The position numbers and the translations under genes were made by a program. A stretch of 64,000 bases of DNA, taken from contig OY856411.1 of assembly GCA_963693085.1 (NCBI GenBank), positions 111,463,267 through 111,527,266 of the forward strand. Direction: 5' to 3'. The notes beneath the pieces are model-generated. The model ran no database searches and was not told the DNA's origin. It was given only the letters and a program-made list of their open reading frames with translations. This stretch comes from Alisma plantago-aquatica. Its lineage: Eukaryota; Streptophyta; Magnoliopsida; Alismatales; Alismataceae. Positions 35,963 to 46,986 of this stretch are shown here, in pieces (the stretch's first letter is position 1; each line of letters begins with the position of its first letter).

Positions 35963-37500
35963 ATGCACCGCTCGAATAGTTCTGGCCTTACTGCTAGCTT
36001 TGACCCTGAGATAGAAAGAACCTTTCATCATCAGAGTAGAGAGAACCAAGCTAGGATGGCACAAGAGGAGGAAATTGCCCGAAGGATAGCTCAAGCCCTT
36101 AATGCACAAAGAGAAAGGCTTATGCAAGAAGCCCGAGCTGTAGTTCAAGAAGAAATCCAAGCAGCTTAAGCAGTAGCTCAACAAGCTGAGTTACAAAAAG
36201 ATCTTCGAGAATTCTCAATCCCTAAAGTTGTTGATGTTCACCACCCAGTACAACCTCCTCCCATCAATGCTGCCAATTTTGAGGGCACATTGGGTTATGC
36301 TACTTCAGAATAGCCCTTTCTATGGTAAGCAAGGAGAAGATAGTCAAGAACATATTCTGAGGTTTATAGATCTATGTCCTATGACAAAGAAAAATGGAGT
36401 CACAGATGATTCCATCAGACTCCGTCTTTTCAAATACTCTCTTGCTGACAAAGCCATGAGTTGGTACAACTCTTTGTAATGTGAACCCATCACCACCTGG
36501 GAGCAACTTCAAAATGTCTTCCTAGAAAAATTCTATCCTCCTTCTCTCACCTATGAAATTAGGGGCCGAATAACATAGTTCACTCAGGTCCCTGGTAAAA
36601 CCCTTGCAGAAGCATGGGAAAGATACAATGAGCTCCTACACAAGTGTCCACACCATGGCATTCCTAAGAATCAACTCATCGAAATCTTTTATAGGGATGT
36701 GCATGATGATATCAAGAAGTTCTTAGACTCCTCATCTGGGGGAAACTTCATGTGTCAAAGCTATGATAGCGCATGGAAGGTTGTCACCCTTGGAGCTGAA
36801 AATCAAGCCAACTGGGGTAGACCCGTAAGTAAAGGAGTTCTGAAGGTTGCTATGGTAGAAGCTACTCTTGAGTACAAGTCTATTGCCTAGTCTTTTAAGC
36901 TTCTAGTTGCCAAGCAAGACCAACTTGAATCATCTTTTGCCGCCTATGAAAGAAGACGTTTGCCCCCTCGACAACAAGAACAAGTCAAGTCACCTTCACT
37001 ATTCTGTGAAGCATGTAAAGGCATCAATCATTCTACACTAGCATGTAATATACCCTATGATGTTGTTATGGGCAATACTTGTGTCCAAGGAGATAATGGT
37101 CAAATGGAAAATATGAATGTTGTCAACACTATACCTGGTCAAGGATATTATAATCCAAATCAAAACAGGAACCATCCAGGTTTCAATATGGAAATCCTTC
37201 AAGAGTGGAAAACTCACGACAACTTGGTTTGAATAATCAACAACGAGGCCCGCCAGGATTCCAGTATAACCAACAACAAAATTTCGGGAATCAAGGGAAC
37301 TTTAGAGGTAACTTCCAGAATAGAAACTACTACAATTATCATAACAATTCTCATTTCCAAAATCCAAACCAAGTCCCTTATCAACAACAAGGACAGCAAG
37401 TCAGTCCCATCTCTCATGATGACAAACTCTCAACCATTGAGAAGATGTTGCAGTCACAATAGACTATGATAGCGAACTAGCAAGCCCGTCAGAAGGCTAT
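35963..37500 (+). pseudogene. gag: element C Gag (Athila-type)
   Basis: Start ATG at 35963 (MHRSNSSGLTASFDPEIER). A Retrotrans_gag core follows a frame change near 36310: GEDSQEHILRFIDLCP, FKYSLADKAMSWYNSL, WEQLQNVFLEKFYPP and ERYNELLHKCPHH. A CCHC knuckle, CEACKGINHSTLAC, lies at 37007-37048, then a Gln/Asn/Tyr-rich segment in yet another frame (37205-37459). Stops at 36167, 36477, 36888 and 37460 and at least two frameshifts. Compare element D, whose Gag has no knuckle. Confidence 0.82.
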
Positions 37501-38441
37501 CGAATCTCAACTTGCTCAACTTTCAGCTAGCCTCAAGCCACCTATTGGAGCTTTGGCTGGCCAACCAGAAGACAATCTGAGGCACGTGGAACAACTTAAG
37601 GCTATGACAACCCGTTTTGGCCTTGTTTTACCAGAACCCACAAGTCCAGTCACTGTAACAAATGTCCAAAGTGGTGAACATAGTGTAGTTGCAACTCAAA
37701 AAGAAAAGACAACATAGCCAGAAGATTCCTATCCTACCGCTCTGCAACACAAAATTCCAGTGTATAAACCTCATCTGCCATTTCCAAATCGACTAAATTT
37801 TACCCAACTCGATACTAGGTTCAACAAGTTTAAGGAAGTTTTAAGAAAGTTGTATGTCAATGTCTCACTCCTAGATGCCATGGTTGAGATGCCCCAATGG
37901 TCTAAGTTCTTCAAGCTCCTACTCAGTCAAAAGTACAAAACTAAAGAACATCATACAGTGAAACTGGCAAGAACATCATCAGATTTAGTTATGGATAGGA
38001 TGCCTCACAAATGTAAGGATCCTGGCTCTTTCAGAATTTCCTGCTCGATAAGTGATTCCATCAACCGACTGGGTCTAACCGATCTTGGAGCTAGCATTTC
38101 TATCATACCTCTTAGCCTATGTAACAAACTGGGCCTTACTAACTTCTTACCAATAAGAATATCCATCAAGCTTGTTGACTCCTCCAGCAAGGATTGGGAA
38201 TCTATATGTCCTGTGTGATTTCATAGTTATGGACATCAAAGAGAATCCACGCTACCTTCTCACTTTTGGAAGACCTTTCCTCTCCACTGCTAGAGCTCTA
38301 ATTGATGTTGAAGCTGGAATTTTGACCCTAAGAGTGGGAAACCAATCTTTTGATTTCTATGCATCCAAAAGTGCAAAGGAATGCACTGAAGAAGAAGAGG
38401 CATATTTTGTTGACTGTGTTAATCAATTTACTCAAATGTAG
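37501..38441 (+). pseudogene. element C Gag C-terminus and aspartic protease
   Basis: PHLPFPNRLNFTQLDTRFNK and VNVSLLDAMVEMPQWSKFFK are the conserved segment before the protease in Athila/Tat polyproteins. The protease active site reads GLTDLGASISIIPLSLCNKL, with the Asp and the DLGAS form seen in this lineage. A frameshift lies near 38170-38200; the second block LTFGRPFLSTARALIDVE follows. Stops near 37715 and at 38439. Confidence 0.8.
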
Positions 38442-39069
38442 CAGCAAAATCTTTTCCTCAAAATCTGATATTCCCTCAAAAGAGGACCATGATGAAAAGG
38501 AGACTGAGAATGAACCATTCTATGTAGAGACAAAAGAAATATCGTCAACTATGGAAGAGATGCCTCTCAGCCCTATTGTTACACACACTGATCCTTCTTC
38601 AGGTACCCATGAGCCTTCTCATCTAGAAACAACTATCTTCTTGAATGTACCGGGAGCCCAGCAGACGGAAACTACTCATTTCATCTTTCCTCCTCAACAA
38701 GGTCTGGATTGTAGTTTCTACCAAGACCATCCCCCAAATCCATATCTGATAGACATCAATGACCAGAATTGCTATGATGAAGTGATAGTGCATCAACAAA
38801 TGAACTTTACCTCCATGCCTCATCAACACTATACCATCGATGATGCCACTTAGATCCCCTACAACTATTCTCCACCTCGCATTGAGTAACAAAGAACAAT
38901 TCAACATAACTCAAGTTGTTTCCCAATATGTTCTAACAATAGTCACTCCATATCGGGGAGAATACAAGAAGCAAGAATCAAATTGAGAATAAAGGAATGG
39001 ATGAAAAAGAAATCACCAAAAGAATATGTCAATCTAGCCCAAGCTCCAATTAGAGCCCCACCATGGTGA
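38442..39069 (+). pseudogene. unrecognised ORF in place of RT-integrase (element C)
   Basis: The reading frame that overlaps the protease end runs on to a TGA at 39067 with stops at 38851 and near 38887. The product is acidic at first (SKEDHDEKETENEPFY), then Thr/Pro/His-rich, and ends with a basic helix (ARIKLRIKEWMKKKSPKEY) and APIRAPPW. I recognise no domain. It sits where a complete Athila element has RT and ends 12 bases before the conserved motif that in element D follows integrase, so it could be a pol-replacing ORF or a decayed leftover. Confidence 0.45.
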
Positions 39070-39080
39070 TGATATCAGCA

Positions 39081-39130
39081 TGTCGAGTCGGCGACATAAA
39101 ACAAAGGCGCTTGTCGGGAGATACCCCATC
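39081..39130 (+). other. conserved post-coding motif, element C copy
   Basis: TCGAGTCGGCGACATAAAAC followed by AAAGGCGCTTGTCGGGAG. The minus-strand motif at 57224-57272 of element D is clearly similar and lies just after the integrase stop there. See findings. Confidence 0.7.
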
Positions 39131-40544
39131 CTTAGCTTAGTTTTTTTTTCAGTTTTGAATTAGACAATTTTGCATTTGGTAGACAATACATCGCAAGATG
39201 CAATCTTACATTCTGATAGTTTTCATTTTTGAGATTTTAGATGGAGGACACGTTGCTGAGAGGAACGCAACCACATTTGGTGGTCCAATCAGCATGATTT
39301 CCCCCCTCCATCTTGGATTTAGAGATTGCTAGGGACGAGCAAATTTCTAAGTTTGGGGTGGAGGGTGGGTGATACGTACTTTACTTTCCACCCACTCCTA
39401 TCTATTTCAGACATAAGATTTCATCGTTGCAATTGAGCAAAAAAATTCAAAATTTTCAAAAATTTTCAACTTTTCAAAGTAGTTTGTATAGAAGCTTGAT
39501 GAAGTTTTGACATTTTTGTTTCAATCAAATCCATTACCTAGTCGCTATCTCATTTTTCCATGCAATTTTGAATCATTATACCCTCCTTATCTGAAGTGAA
39601 GCCTCAAGGAGGACAAATTCTGAAACTAGCCAATGGATAGAAATCACCATGTGAAGCTTATGAATCCTAACCTCATGATAAGTGAAAATGGCAAGTATCT
39701 ATCTAACTGAGAGGGATTAAACACATTGTGCTTCCTAACTGACTAGTAGAACAATAGCATTAAATCTCCACCAGATCCTCATCAAGTCATTATTTGAGTA
39801 GAGTACGATAAGGAGAACAACCCGCTGTACGAAATTATAAATCAAGTTGCATTCTGATCTAAACTCTCTTCTACACTTCTTCTATCATCTTTTTACACCT
39901 CCATCCATCAAAAAGAAACAAAATAGCCAAAATAGTGCTGAACCCTAAGTTCGGGGTGGCACACCTCCTCCCTCTTTATTCGCTTCTTCCATACCCCTCA
40001 CTATGTAATAGGGGCATACCACCAAGAAAAGATGCTAATGCGCACACACAAAAATGCAATCTCAAGTCGAATAGAGGAGAGATTCACACAAAAAAAATAA
40101 CAATAAGAGTTGTAGTCAATGAAATTGCAACCATATAAAAAAATCTCGAGTCGAATAGAGGAGAGATTTATTTCTTCCTTCCATACCCCCCTTCACTCCC
40201 TTTTCCACCTACTGGCACAATGAATGGCTACTTTGTCAAAATCTTGAAAAACACCAGTGTCAGATCGGGTGTAAACTTTTTGTTCTGCAGGTATCTCTGA
40301 ACTCTTACAAACCTCTTAGACATGCTTAATGTTGGAAAACGTAGGGAGGAAGTGATGTTGGGAAATGAACTCAGGAACGAAGATATGGTAAGATGTGTTC
40401 AGTGGTCTTAGGAAGTTGAGATGCTTAGTCATACATAGTAGAGAAGAAACAATCGTGATGTGATGATGAAGCAATCACATGAGTTGAAAGTATTCATTTG
40501 GCTAATGTTTTAGATTTTGAGTTACTCGAGGACGAGCAACGTTT
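39131..40544 (+). other. long 3' untranslated region of element C
   Basis: No ORF of note. It holds AGATGGAGG...CCTCCATCT arms at 39238-39314, a second polypurine-like motif GACGAGCAAATTTCTAAG plus TTTGGGGTGG near 39336-39370 followed by TGATACG, and a duplicated CTCGAGTCGAATAGAGGAGA near 40062 and 40144 (first copy CTCAAG). Confidence 0.6.
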
Positions 40545-40559
40545 AAGTTTGGGGTATTT
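40545..40559 (+). other. polypurine tract of C
   Basis: AAGTTTGGGGTATTT directly before the 3' LTR, preceded by ACTCGAGGACGAGCAACGTTT. The same pre-LTR words occur in element D (53206-53248, minus). Confidence 0.75.
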
Positions 40560-40835
40560 TGATGAATGCATATTCATCTGGGTTCATTCACCATGTTGGG
40601 CCCAGTTTAGCTCCGATTATACGCTTTTATTGCCTTAACCTATCTATATACTATTCTACTCAGCTTAGAAGATTTATCTTGATTTAATTTGGGGTTTTGC
40701 ACCTGTTTTTGTAGGTCCAATTAAGCCCAAGTTCCCATTTTCCCCCAAGAATACCAATCTTCTCTAAACATGGGCACCCACATTTCCCCTTGGGCCTCAA
40801 CCCACTTTAATCACCTTCTTCCCCTCTAATCCTAA

Positions 40836-41502
40836 CAACCACGGTCCCCTCCCGCGCTTTCCCTCAACCACGATCGTGGTTATCTCCCATAGGACTACGA
40901 CCCTTCTCTCTTCTATTCGTTAAAATGCAACCTACACCCTCAAGACCGTGACCTCCATTCAACGCCGTGATTGCGGTCTTCTCTCCCTCACACCACAGAC
41001 AACTGTCCAACCTCACCTCCATCTTCCCAGTTGTCCGTCCTCCGCCCACAATGACACCGCCACCACGACACCAGTTCTTTCACCTCTGCACCTCCATCTC
41101 TATCGTAAGCAATCAACGCCACCATCTCAGTCGTAAACTCCACTTCCTAAACCAGCTGCAACCCCACCTCCGCGGTTACACTATCCGTGATCGCGGATTC
41201 TTATCACCAACACTCACAGCTTCACTTTCCTCCATGTTGTGACCATTGCATCTGCAATCATGACAAAGGCCAGAAAAGCTATGCTCGTGGACTGTGAAGA
41301 ACAAGCGCAACCTGTAGCACCTGAACTGTGACTTGCAGAGCAAGAAACCGTGCAAGTAGTACTTGGAGGAACCACGATCAATGAATGAAGAACCGTGACC
41401 AAAAGCCACAAAGAACCGTGACTAGCAGGGCAAAGAACCGCGATCGCGGTATCAATCAAATAACCACAAATGCGGTCTGTGAGACAGAGCCATGACCGTG
41501 GC
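40836..41502. repeat. CCACGATCGTGG palindrome cluster in the 3' LTR of C
   Basis: Counterpart of 33791-34480. One unit here is the perfect ACCGCGATCGCGGT near 41437, where the 5' LTR has ACCGCGATTGTGGT; many other CpG sites differ as TG or CA between the two LTRs. Confidence 0.85.
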
Positions 41503-41519
41503 ACCTGCCCTGCCACTCC

Positions 41520-41527
41520 TATAAATA
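41520..41527 (+). promoter_or_regulatory. TATA box of the 3' LTR of C
   Basis: CCTATAAATAGGCCTCAA, about 20 bases after the palindrome cluster. Confidence 0.7.
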
Positions 41528-42812
41528 GGCCTCAACCCCCCTCACTCAAAACACCCTCTACAGATGTTGTTAGGCTACAGGTCTATCCTCAGCCTAAGGA
41601 GATGGTCTCCTCTACTGCCAAGCTGTGCCCAAGAAGCGTTCGACCCCTGGTGCATCCATCTATCTGCTCCATCCAACCTATTCATCCAGATCTGAGGTGG
41701 AAACCCAGATCTACAACCGTCTTCATCATCTACACCATGCCTACGCCACCATCATGTCCACGAGTTGTTCCTCCTGCTAGGAGCAAGGACTATAAGAAGA
41801 GAGAGAAGGTGGAGAAAGAAGATCTGCCCCGTCTTCCATGGTATTCTTCCCTCCTTGTCCAGATATGCCCCGACATTGTGTAGAAGACCGTCTCTCCACC
41901 AATATGCGATCATCTTCTTCACCATGCTCATGGCGAAATCTTCCCTCTCTCTTGTTCTTTTTGCTTCTCTCACCATGAGCAAGTAGTTTCCTTTCACTGG
42001 GGTGCAGGGACTAGCCCCGCTTCCCGTGCTTACGTGTCCAATTATTAAACATTCCATGTCTTGTATAAAACTTTTCATTTCATTATTAATCGTTTGATGT
42101 GTGCTTGTGGATTGATCACCTACTTGCATGATCTATTTCGTTCCTATGTTTTAAGAGCTTCAATATGTAGGTTTTGGATTTCGATTAACGTGGTTGACTA
42201 CCTGGAAAGAACTTCTGATGGGATTCCCTAAAGTCCTAAGTGTGTGATCCGTGAGGGGATGAGACATTTAGCCCACAGTGGCACTTCTGTATGCCTAACG
42301 CCCGTATGGGGGACCCATAGATTTAGTTGGATATCTGTATATTTGGAGCTGTAAGTGTGTGATTTAGATGGAGATGAGACATCTGATGCCTAAGGTGATG
42401 CTTACGTGAACCTAAACATCCTAATGGAGGGTTTGCAATAGCTCTATTTGGATGGTTATATCTATCCTGGAGGTTTGTGTTTGGATGTGTTTGCATGTGT
42501 AGCGGTGGTGAAACTCGGGTCCATCCCAGCAATTCCCATCATTAATCTTTAATCAACTTTTAATCCTGCTCTTTACTTTCCTTGCATTTAGTTTAATTGA
42601 ACTCAAACCAACATATGTTCTAAATATTAGTCTTGATTCAACTAGATTCGACTAGTAAAAGATTCTTAAAAATGTTGTCCCTTAGGATTCGATCCTCAAA
42701 TATATTGCGATAAGACTCATCTTCTTGTGGGTGGTATTATTGCACAAGGTTTTGGTATAACTCAGGGATTTCAGCCCTGGGTGAGTTTGTTAGTGCAGTA
42801 AGAACCACGTCA

Positions 42813-42817
42813 GCTAC
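42813..42817. repeat. target-site duplication of element C, right copy
   Basis: GCTAC, identical to 33509-33513. Confidence 0.9.
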
Positions 42818-43138
42818 CCATTGCCCATTACGGCTGTGCAATTCAGCATGGTCGTGCTACTCACAGTTTTACCCAATTTTCTGCACTACTCTCCCCACTT
42901 TACCCCTACTTGACCTAATGCTTCCCTACCACCTATATATACTTGGGTGGCGGCTCTAGCACATGGTTGGCCACCCCTAGCTACCTTCTACAACCTCCTA
43001 ACTCCCCATTTACACATTCAACCCATTCCACTCCATATCCACCTCCATTTCACCATTTCCACCACCAAAACCCTAGTTTCCTAGTGTTTTGACCCTATTC
43101 CACCATCATCCCATGCCCTTGCACCTTGGAAGAAGGAG
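42818..43138 (+). repeat. remnant F, right part, with TATA box
   Basis: Continues 33508: further CGGCTGTGC and ATGGTCGTGCTAC motifs at 42830-42870, then a TATA box CTATATATACTTGGG at 42934-42941 and a C/A-rich transcribed-leader-like stretch with AAACCCTAG. It looks like the promoter half of an LTR on the plus strand. It ends at element B. Confidence 0.5.
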
Positions 43139-43143
43139 GAGGA

Positions 43144-46070
43144 TGTTACAACCCCAATTTTTTGGTTCATATAGTTGGAAATGCAATTTCCCCAATAAAT
43201 GTATGATTATGGGAATTGTATGATTTATGTGTATTGAATGGATTTGCTTTGTGCATAGGATTTTGTGGATCATAATATGTTAATGAGTCCAATATGATTA
43301 AAAGAAAATGAAGAAATCAAATAATGCATTATTAAAAAAGAAAATTTGAGATAATGATGAAAAGATAAGAAATATGTGGATATATGAATAATAGAATCAT
43401 TGAGTCCACAAGCTTTCTAATGGTAAAAGGAATCTGGATAAAGTATATGAAAGAGTAAGAGAGAGAAAATATGTATAAAATATGCCTTTCTAAGTAATAA
43501 ATTGCATATGAAGAAAAGTCTCTCATAATTTCGATTTTGAGTCTCAAACTTGGTACACAAGTAGATTAAGTCATCACGAAATTTACCCTAAAATTTGGGA
43601 TTAAAAGGATAAACGGATTGGGAGATACAATTTTTGTAATATTTCCTAAAGTAAAGAGGATTTATTTAAATGTCATGATTTTCCAATAGTAGGCAATGAT
43701 CTTTGTGCTTAGTGCATAGCTGATAGTCGTGGATCGAGGATCTGACGGCGGCTGTACTTCATACTCTTCTATTATTAATAGGATATGAGGAATAGGTAAA
43801 ATGAGATTTCGTGATCGATTTCCTCACTGACCAATGCAAGAGTGCTCTTGGAAAGTCTACCAATGGGATCGGGAGAGGTTTGTGGACCCAAGGATCCTAA
43901 GTTTGCTAGGATTTTGGGAATCCTAGAAGCTTCGCCCAATATGAGAAAACTGGACAAACTAGGGGAGTATAAATAGCAGGTTAGCGGACCATCTGCGATC
44001 ACCCAAGGGTGTGTCGAGTTCTGCTGAACTGGTTGTTTAAACCCCAATCTTCGATTTCAAGCACCAGACCTATTCTTCTCTTCCTTCTTCCTAGTTTCCA
44101 CTAGGGGAACCTCCTGGTCAAATACCATATATGAGTGTCCTCGGTGAGAATTGATGCCACCATCAAGTTCAGACTGACTAGACGGTGGTGCCAGCTTATC
44201 TGCCTAGGGCTCCAGTACTCTGAGGTGTAGAGTCAATCTCCCTGTTCACCGGCATCGGGACATGTCTCATGAGATGTAGGTGGGTGGGATCTTGAAGACG
44301 GGTTAGAAGGGATAGACTTCCTTGCCCCCATCCTTGCAAACAAGAGAGAAGGGCATAAGGGACCTTCTGTCTGGTCCGCGAGTGAGCGAGTTGTGCCTAG
44401 CGTGGCGCACAACCACTGGTCCAGCTGGGATTGGCGTGGACCCAAGGAGCTCAAGGTAAGCACTGATGTGGTGCCTTTTAATTGGTCTGTAATGATTTTA
44501 TTTGTGAACATTCTAGAGATGGCTTGGTATTTTGGATTGTAATAAGTAATATATGAAAATTTATTAGAACAGTGCAATAAAAATAGTTTTTGAGCCTCAA
44601 TCTGATCATAGTTTGAAAAGTGCCTAAAGTTTCCATCCTTGATGCTTTATAATTAAGAAAAATCCGAATTTGATGTTATATGAAATTGAGATGATTCATA
44701 TGGAAAATCTATGATCATATTAACCTATTGTTAATAAAAAGATGTTTGGATGCCTAAATAGACGATCCATGTGCTAAATAGCTTAATTTAGGGTTTGATA
44801 TGTTAATTTTCATTAATGGACTTAGAAACTATAATCTAGGTGTTAATAGTTTCTAATGTAATATATTTCAAATTTCATTGTATAAAAGTGATACTAGGAT
44901 GATCCTAAGCCTATTAGATGATAAGAAGGTGTTAATATGATTAAGTTGAATAATTAGGGTTTTGCACCTAGAACTATTATTTTAGGGTTTTGTGGATGTA
45001 TAAGAGGAAAGTTATAAATAGATCTAAAGGAACCCTAATGAAACCATAATTTGGATTAGAAACCCTAGAAAATGATTCCAAGTCAATTAAGTAGATTCTT
45101 GATGAGTATGTAGTGAATAGGCTGTACATGCTTTTCAGGATTCTATCCTTTTGTGTGATTGGCTTGCTTGCTTGTTTGGATTTCTTGATTGGAATGGACT
45201 GTGCCTATTTATTGTGGAATGTCCACATCAAGTTTGTGGTTATGCTTATGAATAACTTCTCTAGTTTCATGGTAATTTCCGAGGTTTTATCGGTTCTTTA
45301 TAAATAACTACTTGGTTGACTTTTATTTCATGCAACTGTAAAGTGACTATGACTATCACCATAAGTATATGTGCACGACTAGCTCAGATCCTAGTCCTCC
45401 TCTGTATCTTTGATGATGATGAGATAGATGACCTAGTACATGGTCAACCCTTAGGGTAGGATCATTAGGTTATCATGAGTTGATGTGTTGGTCTACCCTT
45501 ATGTAGGACCATATGACTAAACAACCCTAGGTCGTGGTCTACCTATGAGTTAGGATCATAGGGGCTATTTGTGATCTACCATATGAGAGAGGTAGTATCC
45601 ATGTCCACTTCAAGGGCAGCACAGAGGCAAGGATATGCAGGGATTGAGTATTTATGTTTAATACTTAAAGTTTGATCTGTTAAACAATAATTTGGTTGCC
45701 TTATGTTGTTACAAATAGATGAAAGATTTTGGTTCCCCCACATACTGGTATATTCATTTATACTGACCGAAATTTTATTCTTCGGCATTTTAGGAATATT
45801 TGAAAGTGACAAACAATGAAGTGGACTTTGTGAAGATAAAGATAATCTATTAAAGGAGGATTTAGTTAGATAGAACTCTATAGTGGGTAAAAGTTCCAAA
45901 TATCTATTTTTTGAAAGGTATGTGAAAAGAAAAATTTTATCCTATTTTAAGCTTAGTTGTGGTAGAATTTATTAATTTTTTTTTATTATTTGCAAAACCA
46001 TTGATCTTGTTTTGGGATAACTTCTTGGTCCTCCTTAATTGGGGGTTTATCGGGAAGTGGGGTCATTACA
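43144..46070 (+). repeat. 5' LTR of element B (2927 bp)
   Basis: Starts TGTTACAACCCC and ends GGGGTCATTACA, followed by the primer site. TATA box at 43968. The first 996 bp match 50616-51635. Confidence 0.88.
43968..43975 (+). promoter_or_regulatory. TATA box of the 5' LTR of B
   Basis: GGAGTATAAATAGCAGG; conserved at 51464-51471 in the other LTR. No palindrome cluster lies upstream, unlike C, A and F. Confidence 0.7.
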
Positions 46071-46072
46071 TT

Positions 46073-46084
46073 TGGTATTAGAGT
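46073..46084 (+). other. primer-binding site of B, Met-tRNA type, mutated
   Basis: TGGTATTAGAGT, differing from TGGTATCAGAGC at two positions, both C to T, two bases after the LTR. Confidence 0.7.
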
Positions 46085-46941
46085 GATGGTTTTCCATTTG
46101 ATCTCTAATAATTATTAAATTTTACAAACTCTTTAGAACCCAAGGGAGTTATTAGAGGATTTTCCAATGATGGAGGTGTCTAGAAAAGGATCACAATCCA
46201 GGGGCTGGCAAGATTTTTTTTCCACCCCACTAGTCGGTCTATGAGGACTCCCGGATATTGTGTGACTGCCTGGCCAAAATAAGAGGATTTGACTCGAACT
46301 AAGAAGCCTTTAGGACTCTCTCATCTGTCTTCTTCCTTTCTCAACCCTAATTCAAGTATAACTTTAAGTGCTTAGGGTTTCTCTCTCTCCACACCCTTCA
46401 TGTGTTTGGGATAAGGGTAATAAGGATTAAGGAATCCTCCACCAAATAATGAAAATCATGTAAACATGATGTCATGGACATAATTTTTAATAGTTCAATC
46501 ATAAACTAAAGATTAGTTACATGCTTAGGTTGCATGGCGTGTGTAGCCATGCCCTCATGAGATCTCTGAGGTTAGACCTTCTTGTAGGAGGATGAGGAGA
46601 GAGTTAGCCTTGGAGGAAGAAGCCTCCAGGAAGAGGAAGAGCCCTGACACATCCTCTAAGGACGATGCTAACCCAAACCCTAAGTGGTAGTTAGAGTAAG
46701 AGATGACCAGATGAGTTGAGTACCTTAGTCTTCTATACCTTCAAGTACGTGGGTTAGACATACATGTTGTATGTAAAGGTCATGAGTACACATGAGGAGC
46801 ATGAACTATGTGTGGTCGTTTGACCCTAGTGCCTTTTGGGTGACCCAACCTTGTGCGGGTCGTACCTGTTAGGGTTATGGATAGCTCTGTGATAGAGAAG
46901 GTTAGCGGTGACCATATAGGAACCCTAACACACACATATAC

Positions 46942-46986
<45 letters not shown>

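Larger units (their letters stand above)
33514..42812 (+). mobile_element. complete non-autonomous Athila-related retrotransposon C
   Basis: 9.3 kb: LTRs of 2269 and 2253 bp, exact 5-bp target duplication, Asp-tRNA-type primer site, Gag and protease remnants, one unrecognised ORF, and a polypurine tract. No RT, RNase H or integrase is visible in the 4.8-kb interior, so it would need another element's enzymes. The first 165 bases of the LTRs differ at about 20 positions, so it is the oldest complete insertion here. Confidence 0.9.
40560..42812 (+). repeat. 3' LTR of element C
   Basis: Partner of 33514-35782; ends GAACCACGTCA, then GCTAC. The palindrome cluster is at 40836-41502 and the TATA box at 41520. 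Confidence 0.93.
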
